Positions 47,210-59,996 are shown, counted from the stretch's first letter. The stretch: DNA of 64,000 nucleotides from Sinotaia quadrata (GCA_028829895.1 CM054177.1:38036564-38100563), one strand, 5' to 3'. The notes: a model not told the origin generated them from the letters alone. Numbers and translations: made by a program.

Positions 47210-49172
47210 TGTGGCGGAAAGGGGGTTTCCTTCTTGTGCGTCTTGGTAATTAATAAATAATTTATATTAATATCTTTCATGCCAATCGCTCACAACCTCC
47301 TTAAGGGTCTTGTGCGGTCTGAGAGTGACTAGGTCAAGCCTTGAGCAGTCCGTCAGTCAGTGACCATCTCCCAAGTGTTACCTGTCTCAGAATAGTGACT
47401 ACACTGCGATTATCTTCTCAGTCGTTCTATCACTATTCCGGCCCTACCACAAATCTCTCATCGCTGTCAATGATGGGAACTATTTTAAAACATGTGTCTA
47501 GACCGTCTTCTCAATTGTCTTACGTCATTGGCTGCCCCCACCCATCATTTACACATGTACCTCCGAGAAATGAAGGAGTAAATAGTTTTAAAGAAAAAAC
47601 AAATTTATTAAAAGAAATAAAGATAATTTCAATAAATTTACATTGACTTCAAATCACACACTAGGCAATTCCGAAATCACAAATCTCGTAAGACTTCTAG
47701 AATTACAATTAATAAAAAAGATATATCAATGCAGTTTTAGAGAATAATTATTAGAAAATTTCATGTGACACTATGATCCAATTTAGTTAAGCTCACATAA
47801 ACACTTCTCATAAATAAGCCAACTACATAGTCAACACTTTAGGAAAAATAAGAAGAAATTACATAGAAGAATCAGACATGAAACAAGGAATGAAAAATCA
47901 CAGAAACAGGTACAGATTACACAGAAATTCATGTAATTGAATCACCTGATTACGGCCTTGTTCAGCAGTAGCCTCGTTCTCGGCAGGTTTGGTTGACAAT
48001 TGAATGTCTCGTGGTTTAGCCCGCCTGGTGACGTTAAATGAATGTTCTGTACATATAGCACTTTGTCCAAGAACAGTTATTACAGTATATGGAAAAATCC
48101 TTTCACTGGCACTGAATACCACACAGTCAGAATTATCCACAGTATAGTATACTCCTTTCACTGGCACTGAATAACACAGTCCGAGTTCACAGTATATTAT
48201 ACTCCTTTCACTGGTACTGAATAACACAGTCCGAGTTCACGCTGGTTTGGAAAGTTCCTTGTTTATTACAAGTGAGTCAGACTCACGCACGCACCTGCTG
48301 CAGCTCACTTCGTAATACCGTCTCCCTTGTTGGTCCCGGTACATACGAGTCCAAACAAGAATTTACTCCACACTGGCCTTTAACACATTCAGCAGGCTGA
48401 GTGGCAGTACTGTTGTCAACCCAAGACAACCAGACAATGAGATGCAACGGAAAACAACCCAGGAACCAGGAGAACGATGAAAACGTAAAACAAAACGGCT
48501 TTGAACTGCAATAGATAATGTAATGGCGCATATCAGGATCATGCTTTAAAATTCTGCAATCTGTACTTACATTTCAGTTTCTCATTACAATTCCTTTTAA
48601 CAATTTAATTTATCTGATTCTCTCTCTAAACGAAATAAAAGCATTATAGTTTAAATTCGTTATATTTACAAGAAGCATGATTCAACATTATTAAAAAATC
48701 AAATGTAAAATCATCCACAACACAATCTCCTACATCGGACATACCTTTCCTTAGTTCTGACCATGAGCCGGGCACGGGACTCAAACTTGTGTAAAAGAGT
48801 GTAATGAATTTTGAGTCTGCTTTTTTATCTATTTTCAGAGGTCATGGAAGTTTCTAGAATTTCTTAGCCTCTGGCTATGACTTGTTTTTCTTCCTGTGCC
48901 TATTGACTCCATAGTCATGGCTGAATGCACACACATAATAGACTAAGTGTGTGTGGTGCCAGGAATATGCCCATGTTACATAAGAATTTGTGACCTGTAA
49001 TTCCAACTCCCTTTATTTGTAGATATGGGTCGATGTTGTTTACGTCAAACAAATCTTACTCAGACTTGAATTGTGAAATTCAAATCAAAAATTTGGTTTA
49101 CAAATTTTGAAAATTAACGAAATTAATTATATTAATTAAATTAATTGGGTAATTAGCATTTTTCCGTTTACA
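47210..49172. mobile_element. LTR-like insertion splitting a minisatellite
   Basis: The 1963-bp segment starts TGTGGCGGAAAGG and ends TTTTTCCGTTTACA. Its ends form a short imperfect inverted repeat (TGT...CGGAAA). GCGACA occurs immediately on both sides (47204-47209 and 49173-49178). The same repeat array (GAAGAAAGCGACAGCAG units) lies on both sides, so the target is clear. There is no recognisable ORF. It holds an internal repeat of about 55 bp at 48060-48240 (CTCCTTTCACTGGCACTGAA). Confidence 0.65.
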
Positions 49173-49267
49173 GCGACAGCAGAAGAAGTAAGTGAAGAAA
49201 GCGACACCAGAAGTAACTGAAGAAAGCGACAGCAGAAGAAGTAAGTGAAGAAAGCGACAGCAGAAGA
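49173..49267. repeat. Right part of the split minisatellite
   Basis: Four units of the same GCGACAGCAGAAGAAGTAAG repeat as 46755-47209, following the insertion. Confidence 0.95.
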
Positions 49268-49789
49268 CTGGAAGAATGAAAGACGATGTAAACAAAGTAA
49301 TTTTCATTCTTAAGCACGCCGAGTACTCTACGGAAGTGGCAATTTTCATTTTTCTCAATTTTCCACTTAATTCTCAAGCGTTAATTGTAAACACATTTAC
49401 TTTTGGTGCACTTCATGTTTAAGTGTTAGACCAAAGTTATGAGAAAAAATCGCGGATGATAAAAAGGAACTCGGGCACCTAAAACAGGAAGACAGAGCAA
49501 TGACGGTCCTGTTCCGTCAGAGATGACGTAACAGCACCGACACTTCGTTAAGCCGTGTAAATAAAATTAATATTAACAACTAGAAGGCTTTCATAAGAAT
49601 GACATTAAGAAAACACTACAGTCACCAACAAATAAATATTAATGGTACAAGTCAACAAAAAAGTGCTACAGATTAAAGTTAAACTGATACACGGTGAATT
49701 TTATATACAAAACCGGACTGACACACCAGTATATGAGGACTTTATATACTAGGTAAAATTTAAAGTGCTAACTTTGATTAGTACATCTG

Positions 49790-49955
49790 GCATAAGTACT
49801 CATGTACTGCTCTCACATTCGGGATAATTGCATTTTAAACAGTAATTTTGCCTGCATATAAAGTACTCATGTACTGCTCTCAAACTCAGATAATTTCACT
49901 TAAACACAAGTTTTACTCTGCATATAAAGTACTCATGTACTCTTCCGGTAGTCAG
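49790..49955. repeat. About 60-bp repeats
   Basis: Three units with CATATAAAGTACTCATGTAC then TGCTCTCA. Confidence 0.8.
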
Positions 49956-50129
49956 GATAGCATGTTTGCTGCACTTTTAATCTGCTTGTTGCATAACTTT
50001 ATGCGTTATTTGTCACCGCACCGCACTGAGGTCAGCTGTATTTAGTATTTACTGTCAGATCTCACATTTATCTTATTTCTGTCGGTATTGTACTACTCTG
50101 AGGTCAGCTGTACTTAGTATTTATTGTGA

Positions 50130-51040
50130 GATCAATTAATTCATTACTGGCTACATATATTACCTATTTCTCTAAACACATAATTTGGTCCTATGTTTCT
50201 CATAGACACTTAAGATGATAATTTCTTATTTTCCTTCATTCTAGTGCGCTCCCCTGATTGCAAGAAACGAAAACCACATGAGCACTAAGCATTGTTGTCT
50301 TCCTATACGCCTGCTACTATTTTCCATTCACGACGTGCGTCAGAGAAAGTGCGAATCTAAATTGATAATAATTAGGAAAACTGAATGTGTAAAGCCCTGT
50401 CTTCCTTTTATTTTATTTTATCTTAAATTCTAGGTCGTGAAAACAGCACCTAGATTAAATAAAATAAACGCTAAGTATACGTAGTGTTAATGTTATTAGC
50501 ATTAATAAAGTCTGCACTCTGCATTTCGACCTTTTAGTGTGATATTTAAATATATCAACAAACTAAACGTGAACTGCTACTACTACCGATACCTACTATT
50601 CGCATTGAAACTAAGATGACAAAAATGGGTCAAGCAGTAAACTTTTTCATGGAAGTTTATCGCATCTGGGCTTATCGTGGTTCGGCAGTGAACGTGGAAT
50701 AGAATAAAAACTGGTGCCTTGTAGCAGAATGTTACCTGGATTTTGGACAGGTTCGACATTTGGCGCGTCTGGCAAATCGAACTGCAACAAGTTTACACAA
50801 AAGTGTGTTCAGTTGTCTCAGTGCCACGTGACTGGCGGAGATGCGCAAAAAGATGTGGATAAGATGGAGCAACCTGATCTTGTAGGGAGATATCAGTGTA
50901 GGGTCAGGAACGGGCGCGTTTCCTGAAACAGAGTATGATACAGCAAAGCCCTGGAAGGGCTGCACTAAGTGAAAAGAAGCCTGAACGATTTGTTCCCTTT
51001 GAGAACTTATTGCATCCCATTTTTTTTTAATGGATCTGTA
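50130..51040. other. No supported gene
   Basis: Around 50700-50970 the sequence is richer in GC and open on both strands (70 codons plus, 77 codons minus). I recognise no domain, start context or splice frame that would justify a gene. Confidence 0.35.
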
Positions 51041-51049
51041 TCAATCTAA

Positions 51050-51385
51050 AGCACCTAAGTTTAGCAATCTCTGGCATCACAGTTTTATAGATCTACAGCA
51101 ATTATTGTACCCCAGTTTTATGGATCTGTAGCAATCTAATGCACCCCAGTTTTATGGATCTATATGAGTCTATTGCACCCCACTTTTATGGATCTATAGC
51201 AATCTACTGTACCCCAGTTTTATGGATCTATAGCAGTCTATTGCACCACAGTTTTTCTATTGCACCACAGTTTTATGGATCTGTAGCAACCTATTGCACC
51301 GCAGTTTAATAGATCTGTACAATCTATCGACCCCAGTTTTATGGATCTGTACAATCTATTTCACCCTAGTTTTAGGGATCTGTAG
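51050..51385. repeat. 34-bp minisatellite
   Basis: About nine units of CCCAGTTTTATGGATCTATA then GCAATCTATTGCAC. Confidence 0.85.
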
Positions 51386-51389
51386 CAAG

Positions 51390-52480
51390 AAGCTGAGAGA
51401 TTTCGTGTCTAACAGAGTCTGTTCGAACTTTAGATAGAGAATGAATGTTTATTGCGCTGAATTTTGTAGTTTCGTTGTCATAAAAAATTTTATATTTAAA
51501 ATAGAAGTTATATTTAATTCCACGAGTTGTTGCCCATTGAGAATAACACTTTCTGTTTTGTACTCCCGTGAAATATTTTAGCCCGTGAAAGACGGTTATG
51601 TCTGCCAAGTGTAACCATTCGTTTGTAAACAATGTCTAGTATATAAAGTTTGGCACTGTACTTCAATAAGCTTCGCTCTGAACTGTAACTCCACGTGTGT
51701 AGTTTGGTAGTCTGTAAGAAGATCTCATTGCTAAGGATATGTGCCACCTGTCTTTCTCACTGTTTGGAAATGGAAAACGTTGCCGAAAGTTTAACTTTCT
51801 CAAGTATTCCTTTCTTTAATAAAATGAAAGATAACGATTTTTGCATTAAAGGTTTTCTTAAGTTATAGAAAAGTAACATTTTAAAATATACGTTCAGTGA
51901 TAATCATATCTGTCAAAAGTTTTCATATTTCAGTAATTTGATGTCCGAATCCAAATGGGTTTCTTGCATGAGAGAATGCAGAAATTGGTTAAGTTGTTCT
52001 ACATTGGGGTAAGGTCAGGCTGCCATGTTTAGGGTATCGATCATAAAATAACTAAATGTGATTAAACTTATACTTCTTCTTGAAACAAAACAGAGGAAGA
52101 TGTCAATAGACCTATATAGAATCTCGTCTAAATGTGTGCGATTAGAGAGAAGACGACAAAGACAAAAGAAATGAACTGATATATATATTTTGCTATGAGT
52201 GCATCTTAGACAAATTCATATTAAAAAATATAATTTAAAAGATGATTTTAAAGGGAGATATGAAAATACACAGGTCTTCTACAGCAAAACCATATCGTCT
52301 AGAACGAAATAACGGTTGTACGATGGATTAGGAGCACATTAATATCTGCCCCCGTTGTCATATCGATGCTTCTACAGTAACTCATTTTATACTACCCGTG
52401 TAAACTACTCCCAAGGCCAGTATCATCAGTACAGACATACTAGTGACTGCTGTACCACCAACAGTTGAGGTTAGCAGCAT
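51390..52480. other. No gene seen
   Basis: AT-rich. The two minus-strand ORFs at 51372-51747 have no recognisable features. Confidence 0.45.
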
Positions 52481-52499
52481 GCCCTCACCTCCTGTAGTG

Positions 52500-52680
52500 A
52501 ATGATACTGTGTCTTTAGATGGCCTGGGTGTCTTACGTCTTTATGACACATGATGTTCCAGGGTGTCTCTAGATGGCATGGATGTTTTACGTCTTTATGA
52601 CACAGGATGTTCCAGTGTGTCTCTAGTTTGCATGGATATTTTACGTCTTTATGACACAGGATGATCCATGGTGTCATAGT
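52500..52680. repeat. 57-bp minisatellite
   Basis: Three units with CATGGATGTTTTACGTCTTT, ATGACACAGGATGTTCCA and GGTGTCTCTAG. Confidence 0.85.
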
Positions 52681-52909
52681 TGAAAGATTATATTATTAGT
52701 GAAATCTGAAGCCTTTGCAGATATTTTTGTACTATTCCTCTACCTGGAAGGATTCATTATCTGGACGGCTCCATTAACATTTATCAGAGTTTTGATGGAC
52801 TGTCCTGGACAAGATTGGGTGCCCGACTGTCGGTGCTTGTTTTTGGAAACCCTGCCTGCCCGATCACAACATCTATGATCCACTCTCGCAGTTGAATTGC
52901 AGAAAATCT

Positions 52910-52997
52910 CTGGCTGTCTCTGTCTCACACCATACAGCCAGAGACGGAGACAGCCAGAGACAAGAGACAGCCAGAGACAAAGACAGCCAGAGAGAGT
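52910..52997. repeat. Short GACAGCCAGAGACA repeat
   Basis: Five units. Its first part is inverted relative to CTCTGGCTGTCTC at 52908-52920, so a hairpin is possible. Confidence 0.7.
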
Positions 52998-53159
52998 GAG
53001 AGAACACTAGTAACACCTCTTCTATATCCTTTTCTTCCATTGTTTTTCTTTTGTAAATCTCCGATAAGTAAACTTAATTGAATTTGAACCTTGATCGGGT
53101 TTGCACATGGATAGTTCCGGTTTCACGTGGAAAACACTGATCAAAATATTACTTTGCAC

Positions 53160-53290
53160 AGAACATAGTTAATACTAAACTGAGTTGTTAATGTAGTTAA
53201 TACTGAACTGAGTTGTTAGTGTAGTTAATACTGAACTGGAGTTGTTAGTGTAGTTAATACTGAACTGTTTTACCTGGAGTTGTTAGTGTA
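53160..53290. repeat. 29-bp minisatellite
   Basis: Four units of GAGTTGTTAGTGTAGTTAAT then ACTGAACTG. Confidence 0.85.
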
Positions 53291-53326
53291 AGAGGGATGG
53301 GTTTCTCCCTCCTTGCAGGTGGTGGT

Positions 53327-53710
53327 CTTTTATTAGTATTTAAATAAACGCGTTGTGTAATTATACACAAGATCACTCTCATATTATAAACCTCTTTTCA
53401 TTAGTATTTAAATAAACGCGTTGTGTAATTATACACAAGATCACTTTCATATTATAAACCTCTTTTCATTAGTGTTTAAATAAACGCGTTGTGTACGCGA
53501 GATCACTTTCATATTATAAACCTCTTATACGCAAGATCACTTTCATATTAGAAACCTCTTAAATCTATGTGCTATACTGCTTACCACTGTCTTAACGTAA
53601 ACAATTTAAAATCTAAACCATCTCTAGTCTATGTGCTGTACTGCTTACCACTGTCTTAACGTAAACAATTTAAAATCTAAACCATCTCTAGTCTATGTGC
53701 TGTTATATTT
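53327..53710. repeat. Two adjoining arrays of about 75-bp units
   Basis: Three units with TTAGTATTTAAATAAACGCG and GATCACTTTCATATTATAAA, then two units with TGCTTACCACTGTCTTAACG and CAATTTAAAATCTAAACCAT. Confidence 0.85.
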
Positions 53711-53719
53711 GCCAGTACT

Positions 53720-54310
53720 TGCCACTGCAGCTAATCGAAGGGAAATACATTTTCGACTATAGGTATATATTATTTTCTCTTAAGTTGGTGTAATGTAAAT
53801 AATTTTAAATATTATTAAATCCGTTCTATCTGCCATAATTACCTTTGAAATATATTTATTTTTATTTGATTACAATTGCATTGTGTAAATAAAATTAAAA
53901 TAAAGGAGCAGCTATTAGATATATTTTGATGTTATCTATATCAAAAAGATGCAAACAATTATCATTTATTTTATCAATAGAACTCTAGTACTATAGGACT
54001 GCACAACTGTTATATAATTATTATAACGTATCTCTATCTGTTAGGAAATCAAATTTGCATGGTTGGCTGATTAATAAATAATACATCATTTGTATTTAGA
54101 TGCGCGCTCATAAATATTAATTAACCACAATGTTGGTAAGTCTATGATGGTAGTTACAATAAGATTGTTTAAGTAAGTACTGAGAATCTTCTTCTTGTGA
54201 GATAATAGGTTGTGATTTACAAGTATTAGATTGTCTCTTGGTATGCTTAGGATGTCAGTCGTATAGTTTCTAGTCTGAGCGAGATCACACTTCTCACATA
54301 GCCTGCTCAT
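53720..54310. other. No gene seen
   Basis: AT-rich. The minus-strand ORF at 54086-54322 runs out of the neighbouring repeat and is not supported. Confidence 0.45.
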
Positions 54311-54324
54311 GAGTGACAGCATTT

Positions 54325-54655
54325 ACACTCGCTATAGAGTTGTGCACACATGTAATGATAGCATAACTACAGCTCTCCATAGAGTTGTGAATACATGTAT
54401 TGATAGTATAACTGCGGCTCTCTATAGAGTTGTGAACACATGTAATGATAGCATAACTACAGCTCTCCATAGAGTTGTGAATACATGTATTGATAGTATA
54501 ACTGCGGCTCTCTATAGAGTTGTGAACACATGTAATGATAGCATAACTACAGATCTCCACAGAGTTATGAACACATGTATTGATAGTATAACTACAGCTC
54601 TCTATAGAGTTGTGAACACTTATAATGAGTGACATCATTATAGCTCTCTGCAGAA
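54325..54655. repeat. 45/60-bp minisatellite open on both strands
   Basis: About seven units of AGAGTTGTGAACACATGTAA then TGATAGCATAACTACAGCTC. The unit length keeps a plus frame (15-residue repeat RVVNTCNDSITTALH) and a minus frame (NSIESRSYTINTCIH) open. Confidence 0.85.
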
Positions 54656-54703
54656 CTAAGTACATTTGTACTGATTGGCACAAATGCATATTAGACTAAC
54701 TAA

Positions 54704-54994
54704 ATGATAAATGCAATGAGCACCGCACTTAAAGTAGGACTTTACGGCAGTTGCACACCTAACTTTCTACACGTGAGTTTAAAAATGAGTTTGGCTTTTG
54801 CCTGGTTTCTGTTCCAAATGTGGTACTGCTTCAAGGCCACAAACTACAAAGATTGGACTTATACGTTAACCAACATTCCTCTTTATGCTTTAATCACCTG
54901 GTTAGAACCTGGTCTTTTAATTATATGTGCTCAAGTTAAGAAAACTATAGACTGCTGTTACGAGTCTGATAAAATCTGTGTCACGACTTCTTAA
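54704..54994 (+). CDS. Unrecognised 96-codon ORF, doubtful
   Basis: Open from ATG at 54704. It includes a hydrophobic stretch (LAFAWFLFQMWYCF, residues 30-43) and a second one (LYALITWL, then LLIIC). Composition is more ordinary than the repeat frames around it, but there is no known domain, paralogue or splice signal, and its end runs into the LTR-like copy at 54977. Could be chance. Confidence 0.15.
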   Translation: MINAMSTALKVGLYGSCTPNFLHVSLKMSLAFAWFLFQMWYCFKATNYKDWTYTLTNIPLYALITWLEPGLLIICAQVKKTIDCCYESDKICVTTS

Positions 54995-56069
54995 CCCAAT
55001 TTTGAAAACTCCTTTGTTAAAGTTCTCCCATGATACATCAGTATCGAGAAGCTTCTAGCAAAGAGGTCAGGACGTTATGTAACTTTAGGCCATTGTCCAG
55101 ATTCTCGAACCGACCACATACCACGTGATCCGTCACGTGACGCGTTCTATGCGTTTTAATAAATACAGTGTCGCGCGCCGAATTTGTCACTCCGAAATCC
55201 AATCCGGCAACAGTCGTATCGTGTACCTGTACAGCCGCATATTTGTGGAGTCGATGGAGGAAAAGCCCGTTGCTATTTGCATGAAGGTCGGGCTTTTGGG
55301 CCTTTTTCTTTGAGCTTTGAGTTTGAGCTTTGAACTCTTAGTTCTACCTGATTCCAGTGGAGATTGCCTCTACAACCTCTTATTCCTACTGTCCTTGTCT
55401 GGGTCATATGTCGACGAGCAGGTCTTCATACCCTTTGTCTACGTTCATATTCGTCGTCCGGCGTGATAACTGAGGGACAATTTTCTACGTATGCTACATG
55501 CATTGGCTGGCGATGATCGACGTGAAGTAGACCAGTTTGGACCGGATTTGGAAACCACGAGGCACCGTTTACAGAGCTAAGTAAACCTCCCTGATTGAAA
55601 ATCACGAAGAATATGGTGGCGTATTTCTCATGAACAGAACAATGACTCTGATAAGCATATATTTATCTGCCGAGTAGAATTAGACTTCACGTTCGTATAT
55701 TGATTATCTTGTTAATTGTTAAATCTTATTAAATCTTATTTTTAATTGTTAAACCTCTTCGTAGTAAATTTTTATGCATAATAGACCTAACTTTAAAACG
55801 TGGTTTGGATGGGGGCGATTGAGCTGAATGACGTAATGAGTGCATATTAATTAAGAGGAATTTAACGACTCCAAGCCAGCTTTTGTATGCAAGTTGTCAG
55901 TTCGTAAATCTGTCGTCTTCGCTACAAAGACGCATTTTTAATGTTAATCAAATGATAATTTGGGCAACCAGTCTGTGTAGGATAGGGAGAAGGAGTTAAT
56001 TTAATCTAAACAGTTATTAGTCCTTAAAATCCTATGCAGGGTCTATAAAGATATACTGGAAACGTAACA
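54977..56069. mobile_element. Reversed copy of the 30297-31945 LTR-like element
   Basis: Read on the minus strand it follows the same order as 30297-31945. Shared blocks include GCAGGGTCT near the right end (56036), ATGCATA-TAGACCTAA, CGTGGTTTGGATGGGGG (55799) and a TTATGTAAC...GGCCATTGTC block (about 55076) also seen in the 36.4-kb copy. It is shorter (about 1.09 kb) and no target duplication is clear. The small ORFs here (55125-55313) are not convincing genes. Confidence 0.6.
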
Positions 56070-56179
56070 ACTGCATTTGTTTAACTATACTATACTTGCC
56101 AATTCTATACAAGTTTATGCAGATTACGTGTTTTTCATCAGACTTTTCTATCTATTCTCTTCATTGCCAATACCTATTC

Positions 56180-56440
56180 ATTTCACGTCTCTTCACCCAA
56201 ACAAACCAAACAAACGAACCAAACGAACTAGCAAACAAACCAAATGAAGCCAAACGAACCAAACAAATTATCGAACTAACTACAAAACAAACAATAAAAA
56301 ACCGAACTAGCAAACGAACCATATGAACTAATAAAGGAACCACACGAACTACCAGACGTACTAATGACCAAACAAATCATTAACCAAATAAACGATATAA
56401 CGAAGTCAGCCAAACGAACTAGCAAGCAAACAAAATGAAT
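56180..56440. repeat. AAC-rich degenerate repeat
   Basis: Units of CAAACGAACTAGCAAA and ACCAAACGAAC. Open frames on both strands come from it. Confidence 0.8.
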
Positions 56441-56554
56441 GTACATTATCAATGTACTATTTGAATGACTTAGAGTTATAGAAGTAAACATGCAGATGAT
56501 TAATTGCAATTCCTGTTATGACTTCGTATAGACGTGTACAAGAGCAGAGGAAGA

Positions 56555-56745
56555 GATATGATGCAGGGTTATCTTTTAATTATGATTGGTTGCAGGGTTA
56601 TCTATTAATTTTGATTTGTTGCAGGGTTATCTATTAATTATGATTGGTTGCGGAGTTATCTATTAAATATGAACGGCTGCAGGGTTATCTATTAATATAT
56701 TTATGACTGGCTGCAGGGTTATCTATTAATTATGATTGTTTTTCT
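56555..56745. repeat. 30-bp minisatellite
   Basis: Six units of TTGCAGGGTTATCTATTAAT then TATGATTGG. Confidence 0.85.
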
Positions 56746-56864
56746 TTTGCAAAATAGTGGAATTTGTCTGGTATTAATTGAATCATGTTTTCTGTATTAC
56801 CAATACTAGTACAATGAGTAACCTCACCATATAAAAAGAAATATTTTCTTATGCTATCATAATA

Positions 56865-57325
56865 ATAGTGCTAATTGTTTAATATGTCTTATCACAGTGC
56901 TAATTGTACAAGATGTCTTATCACAATGATAACTGTACAAGATACCTTATCACAGTGTCAACTAACTCCTTATCACAGTGCTAGCTGTACAAGGAGTCTT
57001 ATTACAATGATAACTGTACAAGATACCTTATCACAGTGTCAACTAACTCCTTATCACAGTGCTAGCTGTACAAGGTGTCTTATTACAGAGCTAACTATAC
57101 AAGGAATTTTATTACAAAGCTAATTGCACAATGTGTCGTATTACAGATTACTGTACAAAGAGTCTTATTGTACAAATAAACTGTACAAAGAGTCTTATCA
57201 CAGAGCTAATTGCACTATGTGTCGTATTACAGAGCTAATTGCACTATGTGTCGTATTACAGAGCAAACTATACAAAGAGTCTTATTATAGAGCAAACTGT
57301 ACAAAGAGTCTTATCACAGATCTTA
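56865..57325. repeat. 28-30 bp minisatellite with higher-order duplication
   Basis: About fifteen units of CTTATCACAGTGCTAACTGT then ACAAGG. A block of three units (about 90 bp) around 56920-57070 is itself repeated. Confidence 0.85.
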
Positions 57326-57620
57326 CAATACCCGGATTAGCGACGTGTTCGACACGAACGGGTAGTCCTTACGACACAAAGAAATGTCGGCTGAAGAGCA
57401 CTTCGTATTTTTGAAAGACAACACACCTTAAATCAGAGACCCTCAGTATTTTTAACGCCGACTTTAATAATATCACTACTCTTGACTTCACAGACCTGAC
57501 GCGGTACAGACAGACAAACATTTTCGAGGTTATCTCCGCCAAACCATTACCGGATACACGAGAGGCAACTGGGAAAAGTGGCTTTAGACATGCTCCATTG
57601 GAATGCACAGTAGGCTAAGA
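57326..57620. other. GC-richer island, no gene assigned
   Basis: Differs from its AT-rich surroundings and is open in more than one frame (minus 57369-57608; plus frame with DFNNITTLDFTDLTRYRQTN). No domain recognised. Confidence 0.3.
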
Positions 57621-57999
57621 CTGGCTGAAACATTTGCAAGTCGAACAAAGTGCTTGGGGAGTTTTGAGTGCACAACATACGTACAACGAAATTAAAATGT
57701 AATATTCACGTCAGTCATTACAATGCTAAATTGGTTTGCTTTGTACAATGAAGTGTCGGTAGTACCACACGCCCAAATATGTGTTTTAATATAACGATTT
57801 CACTATTATATAGTGATAATGTTGTTTAATAAAATAACCACATGGTAGTACTACCACAAACTAACTTCATGTTTTGTATAATCACAAAACATTACTCCTG
57901 CCACATAATGACAACTAGTGTTATGTTCCACCACTTTTTTTTTTCAGAACTGTTATGACACCAAATGTTTCTTAATCATGCTTTAGGTCTAGTGAGTGC

Positions 58000-58310
58000 A
58001 GTCAAGACAGTTGTTTAAAATGTTCTTACTCTTGCTAGTACATTTAAGACAACAGTTTATGTATTAAGCTCTTTCTCGTGCAATTAAGACAATTTGCTTT
58101 TGTGTGGTACTCAAGTGTGTCATATTCTAGTAAGTGCAGCTAAGGGACACATAGCTTATGTGTCATACTCCAGTAAGCGCAGTTAAGACAACTAGTTTGA
58201 GTCCTACTCTAGTAAATTCAGCTAAGGGAAACCTAGTTTATGTGTCATACTCCAGTAAGTGCAGTTAAGACAACTAGTATGTGTCATACTCCAGTAAGTG
58301 CAGAAAGTCC
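58000..58310. repeat. Degenerate 35-60 bp repeats
   Basis: Units share TGTGTCATACTCCAGTAAGT and GCAGTTAAGACAACTAGT. Confidence 0.75.
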
Positions 58311-58589
58311 TTATAATAAAGAATCATTTATGAATAAAATGACATTATTAATAAAAGTTATTAGGAGAGAAATGTTTTGCCTTAATTACAAATATTTAGT
58401 TCATAATATTAAAAAGATAGACTGTCTTGTCCATTAATCTTACTGAATACAAAGTGTTAATTATTTTTTTTATAGTCTTTCTGTAAATTTTGAAAGAGAT
58501 AAAATGAATGTTGGCTTCATTTTGTTTTATAATACTAGTTTTTGCAACAGTACTTAACGATAACATTAATGGTTTCCAATACATCTTTT

Positions 58590-58925
58590 GATAAATGCTA
58601 GTTCTTGTAACAATTCTTCACACGACAAAATTAAGGTTGGCCTGATATGTAATGTAGTTATTGTAACAATTCTTCACACGACAAAATTAAAGTTGGCCTG
58701 ATATGTGATGTAGTTCTTGTAACAATTCGTCACACGACAAAATTAAGGTTGGCCTGATATGTGATGTAGTTCTTGTAACAATTCTTCAGCACGACAAAAT
58801 TAAGGTTGGCCTGATATGTAATGTAGTTCTTGTAACAATTCTTCACACGACACAAGGGTGGCCTGATATGTGATGTAGTTCTTAACAGACCTACAAATTC
58901 TTGACAGATTATTCTTGGCCTGATA
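58590..58925. repeat. 56-bp minisatellite
   Basis: Five units with TTGTAACAATTCTTCACACG, ACAAAATTAAGGTTGGCCTG and ATATGTGATGTAGTTC. Confidence 0.9.
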
Positions 58926-59290
58926 CATATTTTGTAATCACTAGTTCTTGTACAGCATTGAAACATACGATAACCTTAATACTGGCCTATAATGTTCATG
59001 ATAATCACTAGTTCTTGTACAGCACTGAAACATACGATAACCTTAATACTGGCCTATAATGTTCATGATAATCACTAGTTCTTGTACAGCACTGAAACAT
59101 ACGATAACATTAATACTGGCCTATAATGTTCATGATAATTACTAGTTCTTGTACAGCACTGAAACATACGATAACCTTAATACTGGCCTATAATGTTCAT
59201 GATAATCACTAGTTCTTGTACAGCACTGAAACATACGATAACATTAATACTGGCCTATAATGTTCATGATAATTACTAGTTCTTGTAATA
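58926..59290. repeat. 67-bp minisatellite
   Basis: Five units with CACTAGTTCTTGTACAGCAC, TGAAACATACGATAACCTTA and ATACTGGCCTATAATGTTCA. It probably grew out of the preceding array (shared TAGTTCTTGTA and GGCCT). Confidence 0.9.
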
Positions 59291-59299
59291 ATACTTCAC

Positions 59300-59965
59300 T
59301 GTATAAGTGATACAAGACTGACGTTGGCAACATTTGCGATACTTCACAAAAGCTTCTTTTTGAAATAGTCTTCATACGAACGAAAACAATTTTACTAGCC
59401 TGATACATTACGTGGTAATCATTAGTTCCAGTAAAAGTAGTTGATAAGAATTAATTATGCATTTAGTCGTAGTGTATTTATCGACGTGGTGACGAAGTTC
59501 CAATTCTGTCCGGGTTTACTGAACTGACCTGCTGAAAGAGAACTAGCAGGTGCCCGGGTTTAGTACACAGGTAAAAAAAATATTGGCGTCCGTTATTGCC
59601 TAATATCATATCATATTATAGTGAAAAACATCACTTGAAAGTAAAAACATCACGTGACTGTCTTAAAATATCAGTCTGCTTTTATGTGATATATGTGAAT
59701 GTTCCAAAACTTTGGATCACGTGACATTGCCAGTTAAATGAAGTAATCTCAATGTATATTGCTTGCTACGATTATGAATCGCACGAAATATTTGTAACAA
59801 TAAAAGGATTATATTTTTTAAAAAGTAATAATCTCTCTTCCGACACTTGTCAAGGCACATCCTCGAATCAGTGAGTGAAATTTATGTGACCGTTTTATAT
59901 TTTTGTCTAAAAGAGTTTTGCGCTAAATGCTGTGAAACTATGCACAGTATTCTAGAACATAAATA
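59300..59965. other. No gene seen
   Basis: Intergenic AT-rich sequence with no supported features. Confidence 0.5.
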
Positions 59966-59971
59966 AGATTC

Positions 59972-59996
59972 CATCTCTCTCTCTCTCTCTCTTTAG

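Noticed and set aside
46614..47210. 198-codon minus-strand ORF rich in Ser, Phe and Leu
   Set aside because: It is a direct translation of the GAAGAAAGCGACAGC minisatellite, whose unit lengths are multiples of three. No ordinary coding segment flanks it.
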